Source: JAUVRX01 sp049664225 (GTDB taxonomy: Bacteria > Acidobacteriota > Thermoanaerobaculia > Multivoradales > JAHEKO01). From it: a DNA stretch of 64,000 nucleotides. The position numbers and the translations under genes were made by a program. A model generated the notes under the pieces. That model saw only the letters and a program-made list of their open reading frames with translations. It was not told the DNA's origin and ran no database searches. The stretch is from the NCBI GenBank assembly GCA_049664225.1, contig JBATEX010000073.1:1-64000 (forward strand). The letters run 5' to 3'. Below are positions 8,174 through 17,517 of the stretch, in pieces. Numbering within the stretch: position 1 is the first letter of the stretch; every line of letters starts with the position of its first letter.

Positions 8174-9079
8174 ATGACGCCCTCTCTCGAGCTGCAAGCC
8201 GTTTCCAAGTCCTTCGGCGATTTCACCGCGGTGAACGAGGTCTCCTTCGCCGTACCCCAGGGGACCATCTACGGCCTACTGGGACCGAATGGCGCCGGCA
8301 AGACGACGACTCTGCGCATGATCATGGACATCATCGCGCCGGACTCCGGTCTCGTGCTTCTCAACGGGCATCCCAGGTGCAGGGCCGACCTGGCGCGCGT
8401 CGGATACCTGCCCGAGGAACGGGGTCTGTATCGGAAGATGACCGTCACGGATCAGTTGGCCTTTCTGGCCGAGCTGCACGGAATCCGGCGGCGCGAGGCG
8501 CTGCCGGCCATCGAGAGCTGGCTCGGGCGGGTGGAGCTCACTGAATGGGGGCAGAGGAAGGTAGAGGAGCTCTCGAAGGGAATGCAGCAGAAGATCCAGC
8601 TCATCGGCACGGTTCTCCACGACCCCGATCTGCTCATCCTCGATGAGCCCTTCTCGGGCCTAGACCCCATCAATCAGGGGTTGTTCAAGGACCTACTCGC
8701 CGACTACCAGAGGCAAGGCAAGACGATCATCTTCTCCACCCACATCATGGAGCAGGCCGAGAAGCTGTGCGACTACATCTGCCTTGTTTCCCAGGGACGC
8801 ACGATCCTGGAAGGGGAGCTGCCCACCATGAAGCGACGCCTGGGTGGTAACTCCTACCGCCTCGTCGCTGACGGCGACCTGGAGCGGATCGACAAGGTGA
8901 ACGGAGTCCAGCAGGTCCTGTTCCACGACGGCTCGGCCAAACTGCTGCTGGAACCCGATGCCAGTGGCTCCGAGGTGCTGAGCGAGTTGGTCGGATTTCT
9001 TTCTGTCCACGAGTTCCGATCCCAAGAGCCCGATCTCGAAGAGATCTTCATCAAGGCAGTCAGAGATGCGACCCGGTAA
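8174..9079 (+). CDS. ABC-2 exporter ATP-binding subunit (NatA-like)
   Basis: A 301-residue ABC ATPase. Visible motifs are Walker A GPNGAGKTTT (about 37-46), the signature ELSKGMQQK, Walker B LLILDEPFSGLDP and the switch histidine in FSTHIMEQAEK. The C-terminal 80 residues form the DUF4162-like tail common in NatA/CcmA-type exporter ATPases. The start is the ATG at 8174, since upstream in-frame sequence runs antisense through the TonB receptor's 5' end. It overlaps the permease gene by 14 bases, so the two form one exporter. The cargo is unknown. Confidence 0.92.
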   Translation: MTPSLELQAVSKSFGDFTAVNEVSFAVPQGTIYGLLGPNGAGKTTTLRMIMDIIAPDSGLVLLNGHPRCRADLARVGYLPEERGLYRKMTVTDQLAFLAELHGIRRREALPAIESWLGRVELTEWGQRKVEELSKGMQQKIQLIGTVLHDPDLLILDEPFSGLDPINQGLFKDLLADYQRQGKTIIFSTHIMEQAEKLCDYICLVSQGRTILEGELPTMKRRLGGNSYRLVADGDLERIDKVNGVQQVLFHDGSAKLLLEPDASGSEVLSELVGFLSVHEFRSQEPDLEEIFIKAVRDATR

Positions 9080-10346
9080 CTTCCGAACCATCGCCAAACG
9101 CGAGTATCTGGCACGCCTCCGCAGCAAGGGCTTCTGGATCAGCACCATCGCGCTGCCGATAATGATGGCGGCCTGGGCAGTCCTGCCCAGCCTCATGGTG
9201 GCAAAGGCGCGAACCAGCCAGAAACTGGCGGTCGTGGACCGGACCCACCTGGTCGCAGAATTGCTACAGACGGCTCTGGACGATTTGGCGAGGCGCACAG
9301 CCGATCAGGTCAGCTTCGATCTGGAGGTAGTCGAGCCTCGGGTGGACGCCGAGTCACAGCGGGCGGATCTCGATCAACGCGTGCTGGACGAAGAGATCGC
9401 GGCCTGGGTCTGGATCGATCCCGAGATGTTGGCCGAGAATCGGGTGGAGTACCACGCTGAAAGCGTCTCGAACTTCATTACCCAGCAAGCCCTGACAGGG
9501 GCGCTGTCCGTGGCGGTGCAACAGGTTCGATTGGTGGAGTCGGGCTACGACCCCGAGATCGTGGCGGAGCTCTCCAGCACGATCGACCTCGACACCGTGC
9601 GAATCTCGGAAGAGGGGAGCCGAGCGGAAGGGGGCCTGGGTGGGTTTGCTCTGGCGTTCGCCGTCTTCATGGTGCTGTACATGACCACCCTGATCTATGG
9701 CCAGCAGGTCATGCTCGGTGTCTTGGAAGAGAAGAGCTCCCGGGTCGTAGAGGTGCTTCTCTCGGCCGTCGATCCGATCGATCTGATGGCCGGCAAGATC
9801 GCCGGAATCGGCCTGGCTGGCCTGACCCAAATCGCCATCTGGTTCGCCACCGCAGCGGTGCTCACCGCGCCTGGAGTCATTGCCATCATGGCGTTTCTGC
9901 CAGCCGGCACCGAGCTGCCCACCCTCTCTCCGATTCTCGTGCTCCACTTCTTCTTGCTGTTCATTCTGGGCTACTTCTTCTACGCCACCTTCTACGCCAT
10001 GATCGGGTCGGCCTTCAACAACCCCCAGGAGGCACAGCAGATGGCTTCTCTCGCGGTCATCTTTGTGGTCCTGCCATGGATCTTCTTCCTACCGATCCTC
10101 AACGATCCAGATTCGACCCTTGCCGTGGTGACCTCGCTGATCCCGATCTTCACGCCCTTTCTCATGGTGTTGAGAATCGCCGTCAAGATGCCACCCACTT
10201 GGCAGATCTTGCTGGGCTATTTCCTCACCTCCGCCCTTTGCGCCGGAATGATCTGGCTCTGTGCTCGGATCTACCGTGTGGGAATCCTGATGTACGGCAA
10301 GAAGCCCAGCCTGAGAGAGCTCTGGCGCTGGGTCCGCTACGCCTGA
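9066..10346 (+). CDS. ABC-2 type exporter permease (NatB-like)
   Basis: A 426-residue membrane partner of the preceding ATPase. The N-terminus has one membrane segment (residues about 19-41), then a large extracytoplasmic domain of about 150 residues, then five or so hydrophobic segments between about 195 and 410. VLEEKSSRVVEVLLSAVDP, just after the second segment, is the coupling-helix signature of NatB/YhaP-type ABC-2 permeases. Family members export sodium, peptides or unknown substrates. The operon ends here, followed by a repeat island. Confidence 0.92.
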   Translation: MRPGNFRTIAKREYLARLRSKGFWISTIALPIMMAAWAVLPSLMVAKARTSQKLAVVDRTHLVAELLQTALDDLARRTADQVSFDLEVVEPRVDAESQRADLDQRVLDEEIAAWVWIDPEMLAENRVEYHAESVSNFITQQALTGALSVAVQQVRLVESGYDPEIVAELSSTIDLDTVRISEEGSRAEGGLGGFALAFAVFMVLYMTTLIYGQQVMLGVLEEKSSRVVEVLLSAVDPIDLMAGKIAGIGLAGLTQIAIWFATAAVLTAPGVIAIMAFLPAGTELPTLSPILVLHFFLLFILGYFFYATFYAMIGSAFNNPQEAQQMASLAVIFVVLPWIFFLPILNDPDSTLAVVTSLIPIFTPFLMVLRIAVKMPPTWQILLGYFLTSALCAGMIWLCARIYRVGILMYGKKPSLRELWRWVRYA

Positions 10347-10760
10347 GGTGGGGGTTGAGGCATCCGGTGCTCTGCACCGGCTGATCTTTGAGGGCTTGGG
10401 GGTTGAGGCGCTCGACGAATTCGTCGAGCGGTCTTTGAGGCAATGAGGTCGTGGGGCTTGGGTCCTGGGCGCCCCTCCTACCCCGGCCGGCAGGGGCGCC
10501 GGCCGCTTCAAGGCTTTGTAAAGGTTCCCGAGCCCTCAAGCCCTTACGCCCCTAAGCCCCTATTGCCTTCACTGGTGCCCGAGGTTCGTTCGGGTGGTTC
10601 GCAGCGGGCCGGAGGACCTAGGATCCCATCTCTCTGGGCCAGGACTTTCTACTCACTGAGGGTTCGGCGTGGGGACCTTCAGGGGGTTAGTTGCTGTGGA
10701 TGGGAGGATAGCCCCCTGCGGACCACCGGACGGACCTCACTACGACGGTCGACCTGGGTT
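10347..10760. repeat. Intergenic mosaic repeat island 2
   Basis: This gap holds no gene. It contains a hairpin CCGGTGC/GCACCGG near 10367-10383, the conserved linker TTTGAGGGCTTGGGG, and a perfect 22-base palindrome at 10409-10430 centred on GAATTC. Next come a CCCCTAAG-type stretch near 10550, the 31-base segment shared with 146-176 (10574-10604), and the CAGGGGG...CCCCCTG module at 10680-10718. The order resembles islands 1 and 8. Confidence 0.8.
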
Positions 10761-10818
10761 GGACCCGGGACCTGGTCGGTGTAGCCTTGCAGTCGCCAAA
10801 ACCCCTCGGGGTCCAGAC

Positions 10819-12816
10819 ATGCAGATGAGTCGCCAGCGTTACGCAACCAGCCTGATCGTGGTGTCGCTGATTGCCGCAGCGCTCCGGCTCGGGACCTGGA
10901 GCTCGGTCTTTACCGCGAGTGGCATCACATTGGACGGCACGGACGGCTACTACCATCTGCGCCGCGCCTGGCTCACCCTGATGGACTGGCCATGGGTGCC
11001 TCAATTCGACCACCTCATGAACGTACCCGATGGTGCGCCCCTGGTGTGGGCGCCTCTGTACGACTTTCTTCTGGCCACCATGGCCAAGGTACTGCCCGGA
11101 GGACCCGAGTCGGCTGTCGAATTGGCGGGTGCCGTCCTACCCCCGGTTCTCGGCGTGCTTCAGATCCTCGTCCTGGCGGTGCTCCTCAGGCGACTCGCCG
11201 GACCCCGCACAGCCATCCTCGGCGCTGCGCTGGCGGCTTTTCTTCCTGGCGCTGTGCGCTTCACGCTACTCGGCGCCTCGGACCACGATCCGCTGATAGA
11301 GCTCGCCGCTCTCGGTGTTCTGGCGGCGATGGCGGGTGCCTTGGGCCGGACCGAATCCGATCCGATAACGGTTGGAAGAAGCTCCATCGAGGCTGCCGTC
11401 TGGTTGAGCGCTCTCATGCTGACATGGCCAGGAGCCCTCATCCACAGCGGCCTCTTCATTGTTGTCGGAGTGGCGTCGACTGCCGCTGCCGGGTGGCGCT
11501 CCGAGTCCTCTTCACGCCTTGGGAAGAGCCTGGCCCTGGGAGGACTGGGCGCTGCCCTCATCGTCCTGCCGTTCGTTCTGGGGAGTGTCTGGACTTCCTC
11601 GGACGGAGCTTCCTACGAAGGCCTGTCCTGGCTTCAGCTGGCTGCCCTCCTGGGAGTGTCGCTGGCCGGCAGCCTGCTTGCCCTCGCCACCGGCAACTCG
11701 CGGCGCGACCGCTGGCAGACTGTGGCGCTGGCTTGCGTCAGCGCCATTGCACTCACTGTCCTTCTCCCTATTTGCCTACCGCCCCTTCTAGCTGGTCTGA
11801 CATTTCTCGGTCGCGCCGAGCCCTGGCTCCAGTCCATCGCCGAGTCCCGGCCACTGCTGTCACTCTTCGGCCGACCCGACCTCAGGCCCCTCCTGGTGCG
11901 CCTATCCTTGATCCCCTTGCTGCTGCCGATTGTCGGCTTCTGGCTCGTGAGACGTACCAGGGCGCCGGTCGCAACCGCTTTTCTACTGACCTGGGCCATC
12001 TACACGCTGTTGTTGGCTCTGTTTCAGGCCCGCTACAGTCATGGCGCGGTATTCGCCCTGGCAGCCGTGGCCGCCTTCGCCATGGTCCAGTTCTCTTCAC
12101 AGACCTCCATAGATCACCTCCCTCAGCGGGCCTACCTTCTCGTCGCCCTGACCTTCCTGCCCTGCCTGGCGGCGTATCTTCCGATACCGGGCTTTGCAGG
12201 GCTCCGCTTCTTCGGTCGCTCCCCACCTGTGGTGGCCTCCGGCATGGACAGCGTCTGCTTCTTTCTCCGTGCGACTGCTCCGCCGCCCAGCTCCTGGAAA
12301 CAACCCGAGATACCAGCCGAGGAGTCGGTCCTGGGGCCCTGGAGCGCCGGTCACTGGTTCGAGTGGATCGGACAGAAAGCTACCATCGCCAGCCCGTTCG
12401 GGTCGCATGGACAGCCCAGCTTTCACGACGCTGTGGGGTTCTATTTCCTGGAGGACGACTATGAGATCGCCTCTCTGCTGGAGCGCCGACGCGTCCGCTG
12501 GGTGGTGGTGGAAAGCGACCTGCTGAAACTCGAGCACGCTGCACGGATGGCGGCTATCGATCCCGAGGTCTTCCTCGGACCCAAGACCCCAGACGGCCGG
12601 CGTGCGATCCAGTTGAACCGACTCCTGGACACGATCGGCGCGCGACTGGCCTTCGCTACCGATTTCTCCGAACAAACCTCGGCGGCAGCGCCCGTTCCGC
12701 CGCCGGGCTTCAGGGAAGTCTTCAGGACACCCCTGCTGCGTCAGGGGCCGTTCGGACCCGTGCCGCTCATTCGGGTCTACGAGGTCGACCTTCCCGATCT
12801 ACCTGGAACTCGCTAA
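10819..12816 (+). CDS. STT3/PglB-like oligosaccharyltransferase
   Basis: A polytopic 665-residue GT-C protein resembling STT3, the catalytic subunit that moves lipid-linked glycans to asparagine. The first acidic motif is GTDGYYHLRR (about 40-49). The second is LGASDHDPLIEL, and QSIAESRP resembles the SIAE/TIxE loop motif. About a dozen hydrophobic segments precede a soluble C-terminal region. There the usual WWDYG site appears as GPWSAGHWFEWIG, so it is degenerate. I chose the ATG at 10819, because upstream in-frame sequence is repeat DNA. Membrane topology and motif order support the family. The donor glycan and acceptor proteins are unknown. Confidence 0.75.
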   Translation: MQMSRQRYATSLIVVSLIAAALRLGTWSSVFTASGITLDGTDGYYHLRRAWLTLMDWPWVPQFDHLMNVPDGAPLVWAPLYDFLLATMAKVLPGGPESAVELAGAVLPPVLGVLQILVLAVLLRRLAGPRTAILGAALAAFLPGAVRFTLLGASDHDPLIELAALGVLAAMAGALGRTESDPITVGRSSIEAAVWLSALMLTWPGALIHSGLFIVVGVASTAAAGWRSESSSRLGKSLALGGLGAALIVLPFVLGSVWTSSDGASYEGLSWLQLAALLGVSLAGSLLALATGNSRRDRWQTVALACVSAIALTVLLPICLPPLLAGLTFLGRAEPWLQSIAESRPLLSLFGRPDLRPLLVRLSLIPLLLPIVGFWLVRRTRAPVATAFLLTWAIYTLLLALFQARYSHGAVFALAAVAAFAMVQFSSQTSIDHLPQRAYLLVALTFLPCLAAYLPIPGFAGLRFFGRSPPVVASGMDSVCFFLRATAPPPSSWKQPEIPAEESVLGPWSAGHWFEWIGQKATIASPFGSHGQPSFHDAVGFYFLEDDYEIASLLERRRVRWVVVESDLLKLEHAARMAAIDPEVFLGPKTPDGRRAIQLNRLLDTIGARLAFATDFSEQTSAAAPVPPPGFREVFRTPLLRQGPFGPVPLIRVYEVDLPDLPGTR

Positions 12817-12928
12817 GGACTCTGAGCCTTACCCGTTTTACGGCTGCTGAATTCTCGTGGTGCAAAAGCTGTTTCCTGCCCTCGGATTCGACTATTCTTG
12901 GCATTCACGCTGAAGAGAAAGGACTCCA

Positions 12929-13522
12929 ATGAGCAGCCTCAAGACCTTGAAGTACTCCTTTGTCTGTCCGACTCTCTTGGCGATTGCATGCGCTCCTGAA
13001 GTCGAGCAGACGACTCCCCCACTGACCCGTGCAACGAGCACAGCCGCCGAGGAAAGTGCGGTCGTTGAGAGTCTGCGTCCCGAGGATCTCCTGACGAACG
13101 GCCTTGCGCCTTTCGAAGGGGAGGCGATCCTGGTGGGAGGTCAACCTACGCCAGGCCAGCTCGAGAGAGCTCGGGACCTCGGCTACAAGACCGTGATCAA
13201 CCTTCGCCAGCCCGAAGAGAAGGACAACACCGACCCGGAACTGGTTCGGTATCTAGAGATGACCTACGTCTCGCTTCCCATCGGTGGCCCTTCAGACATT
13301 ACGCAGGAGAAGGCGCGAGCCCTGGCCGACGCCCTCGAAGCCACGGAGTCGCCTGTTCTTGTGCACTGTGCAAGTGGCAATCGGGTAGGGGGACTCTTCG
13401 CGATGAAGGCCTTTTACGTCGACGGCATGAGCCCTGAGGAGGCGCTAGCGGTAGGCAAGGCGGCGGGAATGACTCGTCTCGAGCCCACGGTGCGCGAAAA
13501 GCTGGGGCTGCCCACCGGGTAG
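12929..13522 (+). CDS. Lipoprotein with dual-specificity-phosphatase-like domain
   Basis: A 197-residue exported protein with a possible lipobox LLAIACAP (Cys about 22). The domain starts with ILVGGQPTPGQLERARDLGYKTVINLR, typical of the BLH/DSP-like phosphatase group. It carries the P-loop VHCASGNRVGG, matching the cysteine-phosphatase signature HCxxGxR. The catalytic Cys and Arg are therefore present, and phosphatase activity is plausible in the periplasm. The start is supported by AAAGGA eight bases upstream. Some family members act beside beta-lactamase-fold sulfur enzymes, and no such gene is adjacent here. Confidence 0.75.
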   Translation: MSSLKTLKYSFVCPTLLAIACAPEVEQTTPPLTRATSTAAEESAVVESLRPEDLLTNGLAPFEGEAILVGGQPTPGQLERARDLGYKTVINLRQPEEKDNTDPELVRYLEMTYVSLPIGGPSDITQEKARALADALEATESPVLVHCASGNRVGGLFAMKAFYVDGMSPEEALAVGKAAGMTRLEPTVREKLGLPTG

Positions 13523-13533
13523 AGCTTCGTAGC

Positions 13534-14712
13534 TCATAGGCGGCGGCGAGCCTGGCCGGCATTTTGACCGAAGTGGAGCTCGAAGCCGAGATACAGCCCG
13601 GGCACTACATCCCAATCGCCGCCTCGCTCGAACTTCCGGTAGGCCACCTCCGGGCGCACCTCGAGAAACAACCATTCGCGACTGACTCTGCCTCTGTAGG
13701 TGAGCCGGATGCTGTAGACATTCAGCGGCACATCGGCGCCGGTCTCGCCGTCGATGGCAAATCGATAGGCGAGGGCAGAGCCCGGCGTCAACGCCTGATA
13801 GAGGATGAACGAAGTAAGCCAATCCACGCCTTCTGTGTCCTGGGAGAAGGTCGCGCTCCCATTCCAACCCAGCAGGAAGCGCTTTCGGATCATGTGCTCC
13901 AAATCGAAGATTGTCGAGGCTCCCGCACCGTCTTCCTGCTTCCAAAACAGGGTCTGGCGGTAACGACCCAGCGTCCTGTCGCCGAAGAAGGCATGGCGGC
14001 GATAGCGGGCCCTGGCCCAGACATCTGGCGGCCACGCGACGTTGACGCCGCCGCCGATATCCAGGCGTCGACGAGAGTTCTTGATCGGGCTGTACCCGAG
14101 ACCCAGAAGCCACTCCTCGTCTTCTGTATTCCGAAACACGTCGGGTCTTCGCTCCAGCGGGCTACCCGTCTCTCGAGTGAACTCTTCGTCACTGACCCGC
14201 CCAAAGAACCCCCTCACCCTCCTTTCGACCTTGTCGACATTGGGTAGATCGAACTTGGTCCTCAGCGTGCCATCCACATCGAGACCGTCCCGTTCGTTCC
14301 AGACCACAGCGCCCCGAAACCAGCCGATGGTGGGCTCGGCCTCGATAAAGGCCGCGTCGTTGCCGAACAGATTGTCGAACCACCGCGCCGACGAGCAGAC
14401 GCTCTTGAAGATACTGCGCTGTACCCAGTCGATCCAGGCCCCAGGATCGTCCTGAGGCAGTGCGCACGGATTCTGTATGGCTTCCCCGCCAAAATACTCT
14501 CGGGACTCGACTGTCTCTTCAGCTTGCTCGCTGTCCTCAGCCGTTGGCGACGAGTCATCCTCGATGATGGGAGCCTGGCACCACGCGGGACTCGCCATCC
14601 AGGCGGCAATCAGCAACCAGAGAGCTCCCAGGGCCCCGTCAAGTGGGCAGGTAGGTCTGCGCCGGTTCGGGTCTCGCTGCTGTGAAGGATCTCTGAATCC
14701 CATCTCTAGCAC
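13534..14712 (-). CDS. Predicted outer-membrane beta-barrel protein, unknown function
   Basis: A 392-residue exported protein not assigned to a family. A hydrophobic stretch, ALGALWLLIAAWMAS, ends in AWCQA and looks like a signal peptide after an extended N-terminus. An acidic linker of about 30 residues follows. From residue about 140 the sequence shows alternating aromatic and polar strands (RARYRRHAFFGDRTLGRYRQ, NVYSIRLTYRGRV, GLYLGFELHFGQ) typical of an outer-membrane barrel. A second start three codons in is possible. It stands alone between genes on opposite strands. Confidence 0.6.
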   Translation of the reverse strand: MLEMGFRDPSQQRDPNRRRPTCPLDGALGALWLLIAAWMASPAWCQAPIIEDDSSPTAEDSEQAEETVESREYFGGEAIQNPCALPQDDPGAWIDWVQRSIFKSVCSSARWFDNLFGNDAAFIEAEPTIGWFRGAVVWNERDGLDVDGTLRTKFDLPNVDKVERRVRGFFGRVSDEEFTRETGSPLERRPDVFRNTEDEEWLLGLGYSPIKNSRRRLDIGGGVNVAWPPDVWARARYRRHAFFGDRTLGRYRQTLFWKQEDGAGASTIFDLEHMIRKRFLLGWNGSATFSQDTEGVDWLTSFILYQALTPGSALAYRFAIDGETGADVPLNVYSIRLTYRGRVSREWLFLEVRPEVAYRKFERGGDWDVVPGLYLGFELHFGQNAGQARRRL

Positions 14713-14763
14713 TCGAAGTCGCTCCGGGAAGCTCCCCGATTTCGTTTAGTTCCGCAGCCGAAC

Positions 14764-14967
14764 ATGGTTCCGCGGAACACCCTAAGAATACTGCGACTCT
14801 CGATTCCTTCGGCAGAAAACGCTGTGGCGGAATCCATAGAGCCTCCGCCTGAGATTCCTTACACAGGTCAGAGTCGCCTCCTGCTAACGCCTGACTACGG
14901 TGAGCAGGTCTTCGCCAACGGCTTCGAGTCCGGCGATCTGGAAGCCTGGTCAACCCATCAACAGTAA
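14764..14967 (+). CDS. Short ORF carrying an FESGD-type C-terminus (possible gene remnant)
   Basis: A 67-residue frame ending QVFANGFESGDLEAWSTHQQ. The same tail pattern ends two secreted proteins in this window (near 49430-49488 and 57437-57494). There is no signal peptide, so this may be the surviving tail of a lost secreted gene rather than a working protein. It sits between the divergent starts of the barrel protein and the end of the AI-2E permease gene. Confidence 0.45.
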   Translation: MVPRNTLRILRLSIPSAENAVAESIEPPPEIPYTGQSRLLLTPDYGEQVFANGFESGDLEAWSTHQQ

Positions 14968-14983
14968 GCTGTCGACTCGGCTC

Positions 14984-16102
14984 TCAGAGGGGCGACTCCG
15001 AATCTCCGCCGGGCTCACTGGTCAACGGGGTGGACTGCAGCACATCCTTGAAGGCCGCCCCGTACATGTCCCAGATGGTGAGAAAAAGGGCCGCCACGAT
15101 GGGACCGAGGATGAAGCCCACGGCGCCGAACATGACGATGCCGCCGAGGGTGCTCAGCAGGATCAACAGATCGGGCATCTTGGCGTCCTTGCCCACTAGC
15201 CGAGGTCGCAGTACGTTGTCTACGGTCCCCACCACACCCGCACACCAGGCTAGCAAGGCGACTCCAGCGACGTACTCACCCCTGGCCAACAGGTAGATCA
15301 CCGCTGGTGCCCAGACAATTGCTGCACCGATACCGGGAATGATGGACAACACTGCCATGATGGCGCCCCAGAAGATTGCGCCCTGAATGCCGGCCACCGC
15401 CAGGCCCAGGCCGCCGAGAAGACCCTGGATGGCACCGATCGCGAAAGTGCCCTTGATCGTGGCCCTGGTGACCGACATGAAGCGCTCCTCCATGAGGTCC
15501 TTGTCGGACTCCCTGAGCGGCAGGAAGGAACGGACCTTCTGGATCAACATCGGGCCATCCATCAAGAGGAAGAACATGGCATACAGCATGACGAAGAGCT
15601 GGAGGAAGAATGACACCGTCCCCTTAGTGGTGGCGGAAAGGCTCTTGAAGAGGAAGTTGCCTGCCATGCCTGTGATCTCGCCTGTCTTCTCCAGAATCTG
15701 ATCTCTGAAGGGATTCAGTTTCTCGAGCCATGGCTGGGCCCACGCGGGCAGACGTTCCGCCACGCCGGTAGGTTGGCTGATCTGTTCCTGGATCCACGGC
15801 TTGACTACTTGGCTGATCTGATAGGCCTCGTTCGCGATCAAGCCCAACAAGGCCGTCAACGGAATGACGACGACCAGAATGGCGACGAGAATGGTGGCGG
15901 CGGAAGCCAGCACCTTGCGCTGGCCGAATTTCTTGTTCAGCCGTCGATAGAGTGGATAGGCGAGGCCGGAAAAGATGGCCGCCAGCAGCAGAGTCATCAA
16001 GAACTGCCTGATCATGGTGAAGAAGAGTGCCGAGATGGCGACCACCATCAGCAGCAAAAAGAATCGATAGAACTTCACCCTGTCGGTGTCAGTCTCGGTC
16101 AT
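14984..16102 (-). CDS. AI-2E family (PerM/YdiK-like) membrane permease
   Basis: A 372-residue polytopic protein with about eight membrane segments. It opens with a hydrophobic pair (FFLLLMVVAISALFFTMIRQ and LMTLLLAAIFSGLAYPLYRR), has a central cytoplasmic region rich in charged residues, and ends with segments containing the typical PGIGAAIVWAPAVIYLL and GGIVMFGAVGFILGPIVAAL. The ATG at 16102 has GGAGG six bases upstream and is preferred over a GTG four codons earlier. The family includes transporters of AI-2 and proteins with Na+/H+ antiport or unknown roles, so the substrate is open. Confidence 0.92.
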   Translation of the reverse strand: MTETDTDRVKFYRFFLLLMVVAISALFFTMIRQFLMTLLLAAIFSGLAYPLYRRLNKKFGQRKVLASAATILVAILVVVIPLTALLGLIANEAYQISQVVKPWIQEQISQPTGVAERLPAWAQPWLEKLNPFRDQILEKTGEITGMAGNFLFKSLSATTKGTVSFFLQLFVMLYAMFFLLMDGPMLIQKVRSFLPLRESDKDLMEERFMSVTRATIKGTFAIGAIQGLLGGLGLAVAGIQGAIFWGAIMAVLSIIPGIGAAIVWAPAVIYLLARGEYVAGVALLAWCAGVVGTVDNVLRPRLVGKDAKMPDLLILLSTLGGIVMFGAVGFILGPIVAALFLTIWDMYGAAFKDVLQSTPLTSEPGGDSESPL

Positions 16103-16128
16103 GCCACCCTCCACCTGGCGTCGAAGAG

Positions 16129-17517
16129 TCAGTTGGCTACGTAGCCAAGGGCCTCCAGTTCCTGTTTCAGCTCCTCAGGGATCTCCTGCTGCTCGATGTT
16201 GCGGGGCAGCGACGCGAATCGCTGCCGGATCAACTCCCTCATCTCCAGCACCCGGTCAGGGTGCTCCGAGGCCAGGTTGACGGTCTCACCGGGATCCTCG
16301 AGCAGATTGTAGAGCTCGACCTCGGCGATGGGGTAGAAATCCTCCGGGACACCCGCAAAACAAACCGGCAGCTCCGCATCCGGGTTATCCACGAGCTTCC
16401 AGTCACCCACCTGGACCGTGTGGATTCGGGTGTCGTCGTATTCAGAGAAGGCCGGCTTGCCTTCACCTCCGCTCTCCGGCCGTTCCAGGTGAGCAAGCAG
16501 GGAGCTGCCGTGGATGTCATCGTCGACCGCCAGCCCGAGCAGCTCCAGCATCGTGGGCAGCACATCGATCAACTCGACCGTCTGAGGGACGCGTGCGCCA
16601 GCGGAGATCAACCCGGGGGCTACGAAACCGAGGGGCACGTGGAGGGACGACTGGTAGACGGAGCAGGCGTGGTAGAGGTAGCCGTTGTGCTGGTAGAGGT
16701 CCTCTCCGTGGTCGGCAACAAAGACGATGAGGGTGTTTTCCAGCCGGCCGGCCTCTCGTAGATGGTCGAGGAGGGCGCCGACGAATTGATCGGTCCCCAT
16801 GACTGCCGCATCGTAGACCGCATCCAGTTGAGCCAGGTCGCCTTCACTGAGCTCGATGCCTTCACGCATCACCCGGTTGAGTCGGTTCTTCTTCGCCGCT
16901 ATCGGGCCCTCGTAGTATCGATCCAGAACCCGACGGGCCACGATGCCGCCGTTGTAGTAGGGAGCATGGGCGCCAAAATAGTGCGCCCAGAGGAAGAAGG
17001 GGCGATCACCCTCGATGCCATCGATCCACTGCTTCGCCACCCGGTTGACGCGGGTGTCGTTGCCGCCGGTGCACTTGAAGCTTTCCCAGCCCTGGTGGTT
17101 CGCCTGGCACATGTTGCTGAGCACGGCTCCCGTCTGATAGCCGGCAGCGCCCAGGATCTTCGGCAACGTGCTTGTGGCGTCGGCAAACTCGTAGCCGTTG
17201 GCGATCAACCCGTGGCCGGTCGGATAGAGCCCCGTAAGCACCGAGGCCATGGAGGGCCAGGTCAGAGCCCTCGGGGCCATGGCGCGCTGGAAGCTGACGC
17301 CTGAAGCCAGCAGCGAGTCGATATACGGACTGGTCGGGCGGTCCGTATAGCCGTAGGCACCCAATCGATCTGCCCGCACGGTGTCGACACTGATCAGAAC
17401 CAGGTTCCAACCGGCCGCCGCTCCCCGGAGGCGTGGTCCTCGATCCTCTTCTTCGCGACCGCAGCCGGAAATCACTAGCGCAATGGCTATCGCAATGATC
17501 TTTGCTGACCTCTTCAT
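16129..17517 (-). CDS. Sulfatase-like lipoprotein with Thr at the nucleophile position
   Basis: A 462-residue alkaline-phosphatase-superfamily enzyme with lipobox ISGCG (Cys about 19). Metal-binding motifs are SVDTVRADRLGAYGY and VADHGEDLYQHNG. The motif that in true sulfatases reads C/S-x-P-x-R is TWPSMASVLTG here, so the formylglycine precursor and the Arg are both absent and Thr occupies the nucleophile position. The protein ends ELEALGYVAN, a tail seen in the other three paralogues. Sulfatase activity is doubtful; a phospho-group hydrolase or transferase acting outside the inner membrane is more likely. Confidence 0.85.
   Translation of the reverse strand: MKRSAKIIAIAIALVISGCGREEEDRGPRLRGAAAGWNLVLISVDTVRADRLGAYGYTDRPTSPYIDSLLASGVSFQRAMAPRALTWPSMASVLTGLYPTGHGLIANGYEFADATSTLPKILGAAGYQTGAVLSNMCQANHQGWESFKCTGGNDTRVNRVAKQWIDGIEGDRPFFLWAHYFGAHAPYYNGGIVARRVLDRYYEGPIAAKKNRLNRVMREGIELSEGDLAQLDAVYDAAVMGTDQFVGALLDHLREAGRLENTLIVFVADHGEDLYQHNGYLYHACSVYQSSLHVPLGFVAPGLISAGARVPQTVELIDVLPTMLELLGLAVDDDIHGSSLLAHLERPESGGEGKPAFSEYDDTRIHTVQVGDWKLVDNPDAELPVCFAGVPEDFYPIAEVELYNLLEDPGETVNLASEHPDRVLEMRELIRQRFASLPRNIEQQEIPEELKQELEALGYVAN

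Noticed and set aside
10992..12464. 490-residue frame overlapping the STT3-like gene in another + frame
   Set aside because: Arg/Pro/Ser-rich composition with no hydrophobic pattern, typical of a shadow frame. The STT3-like frame has membrane segments and motifs.
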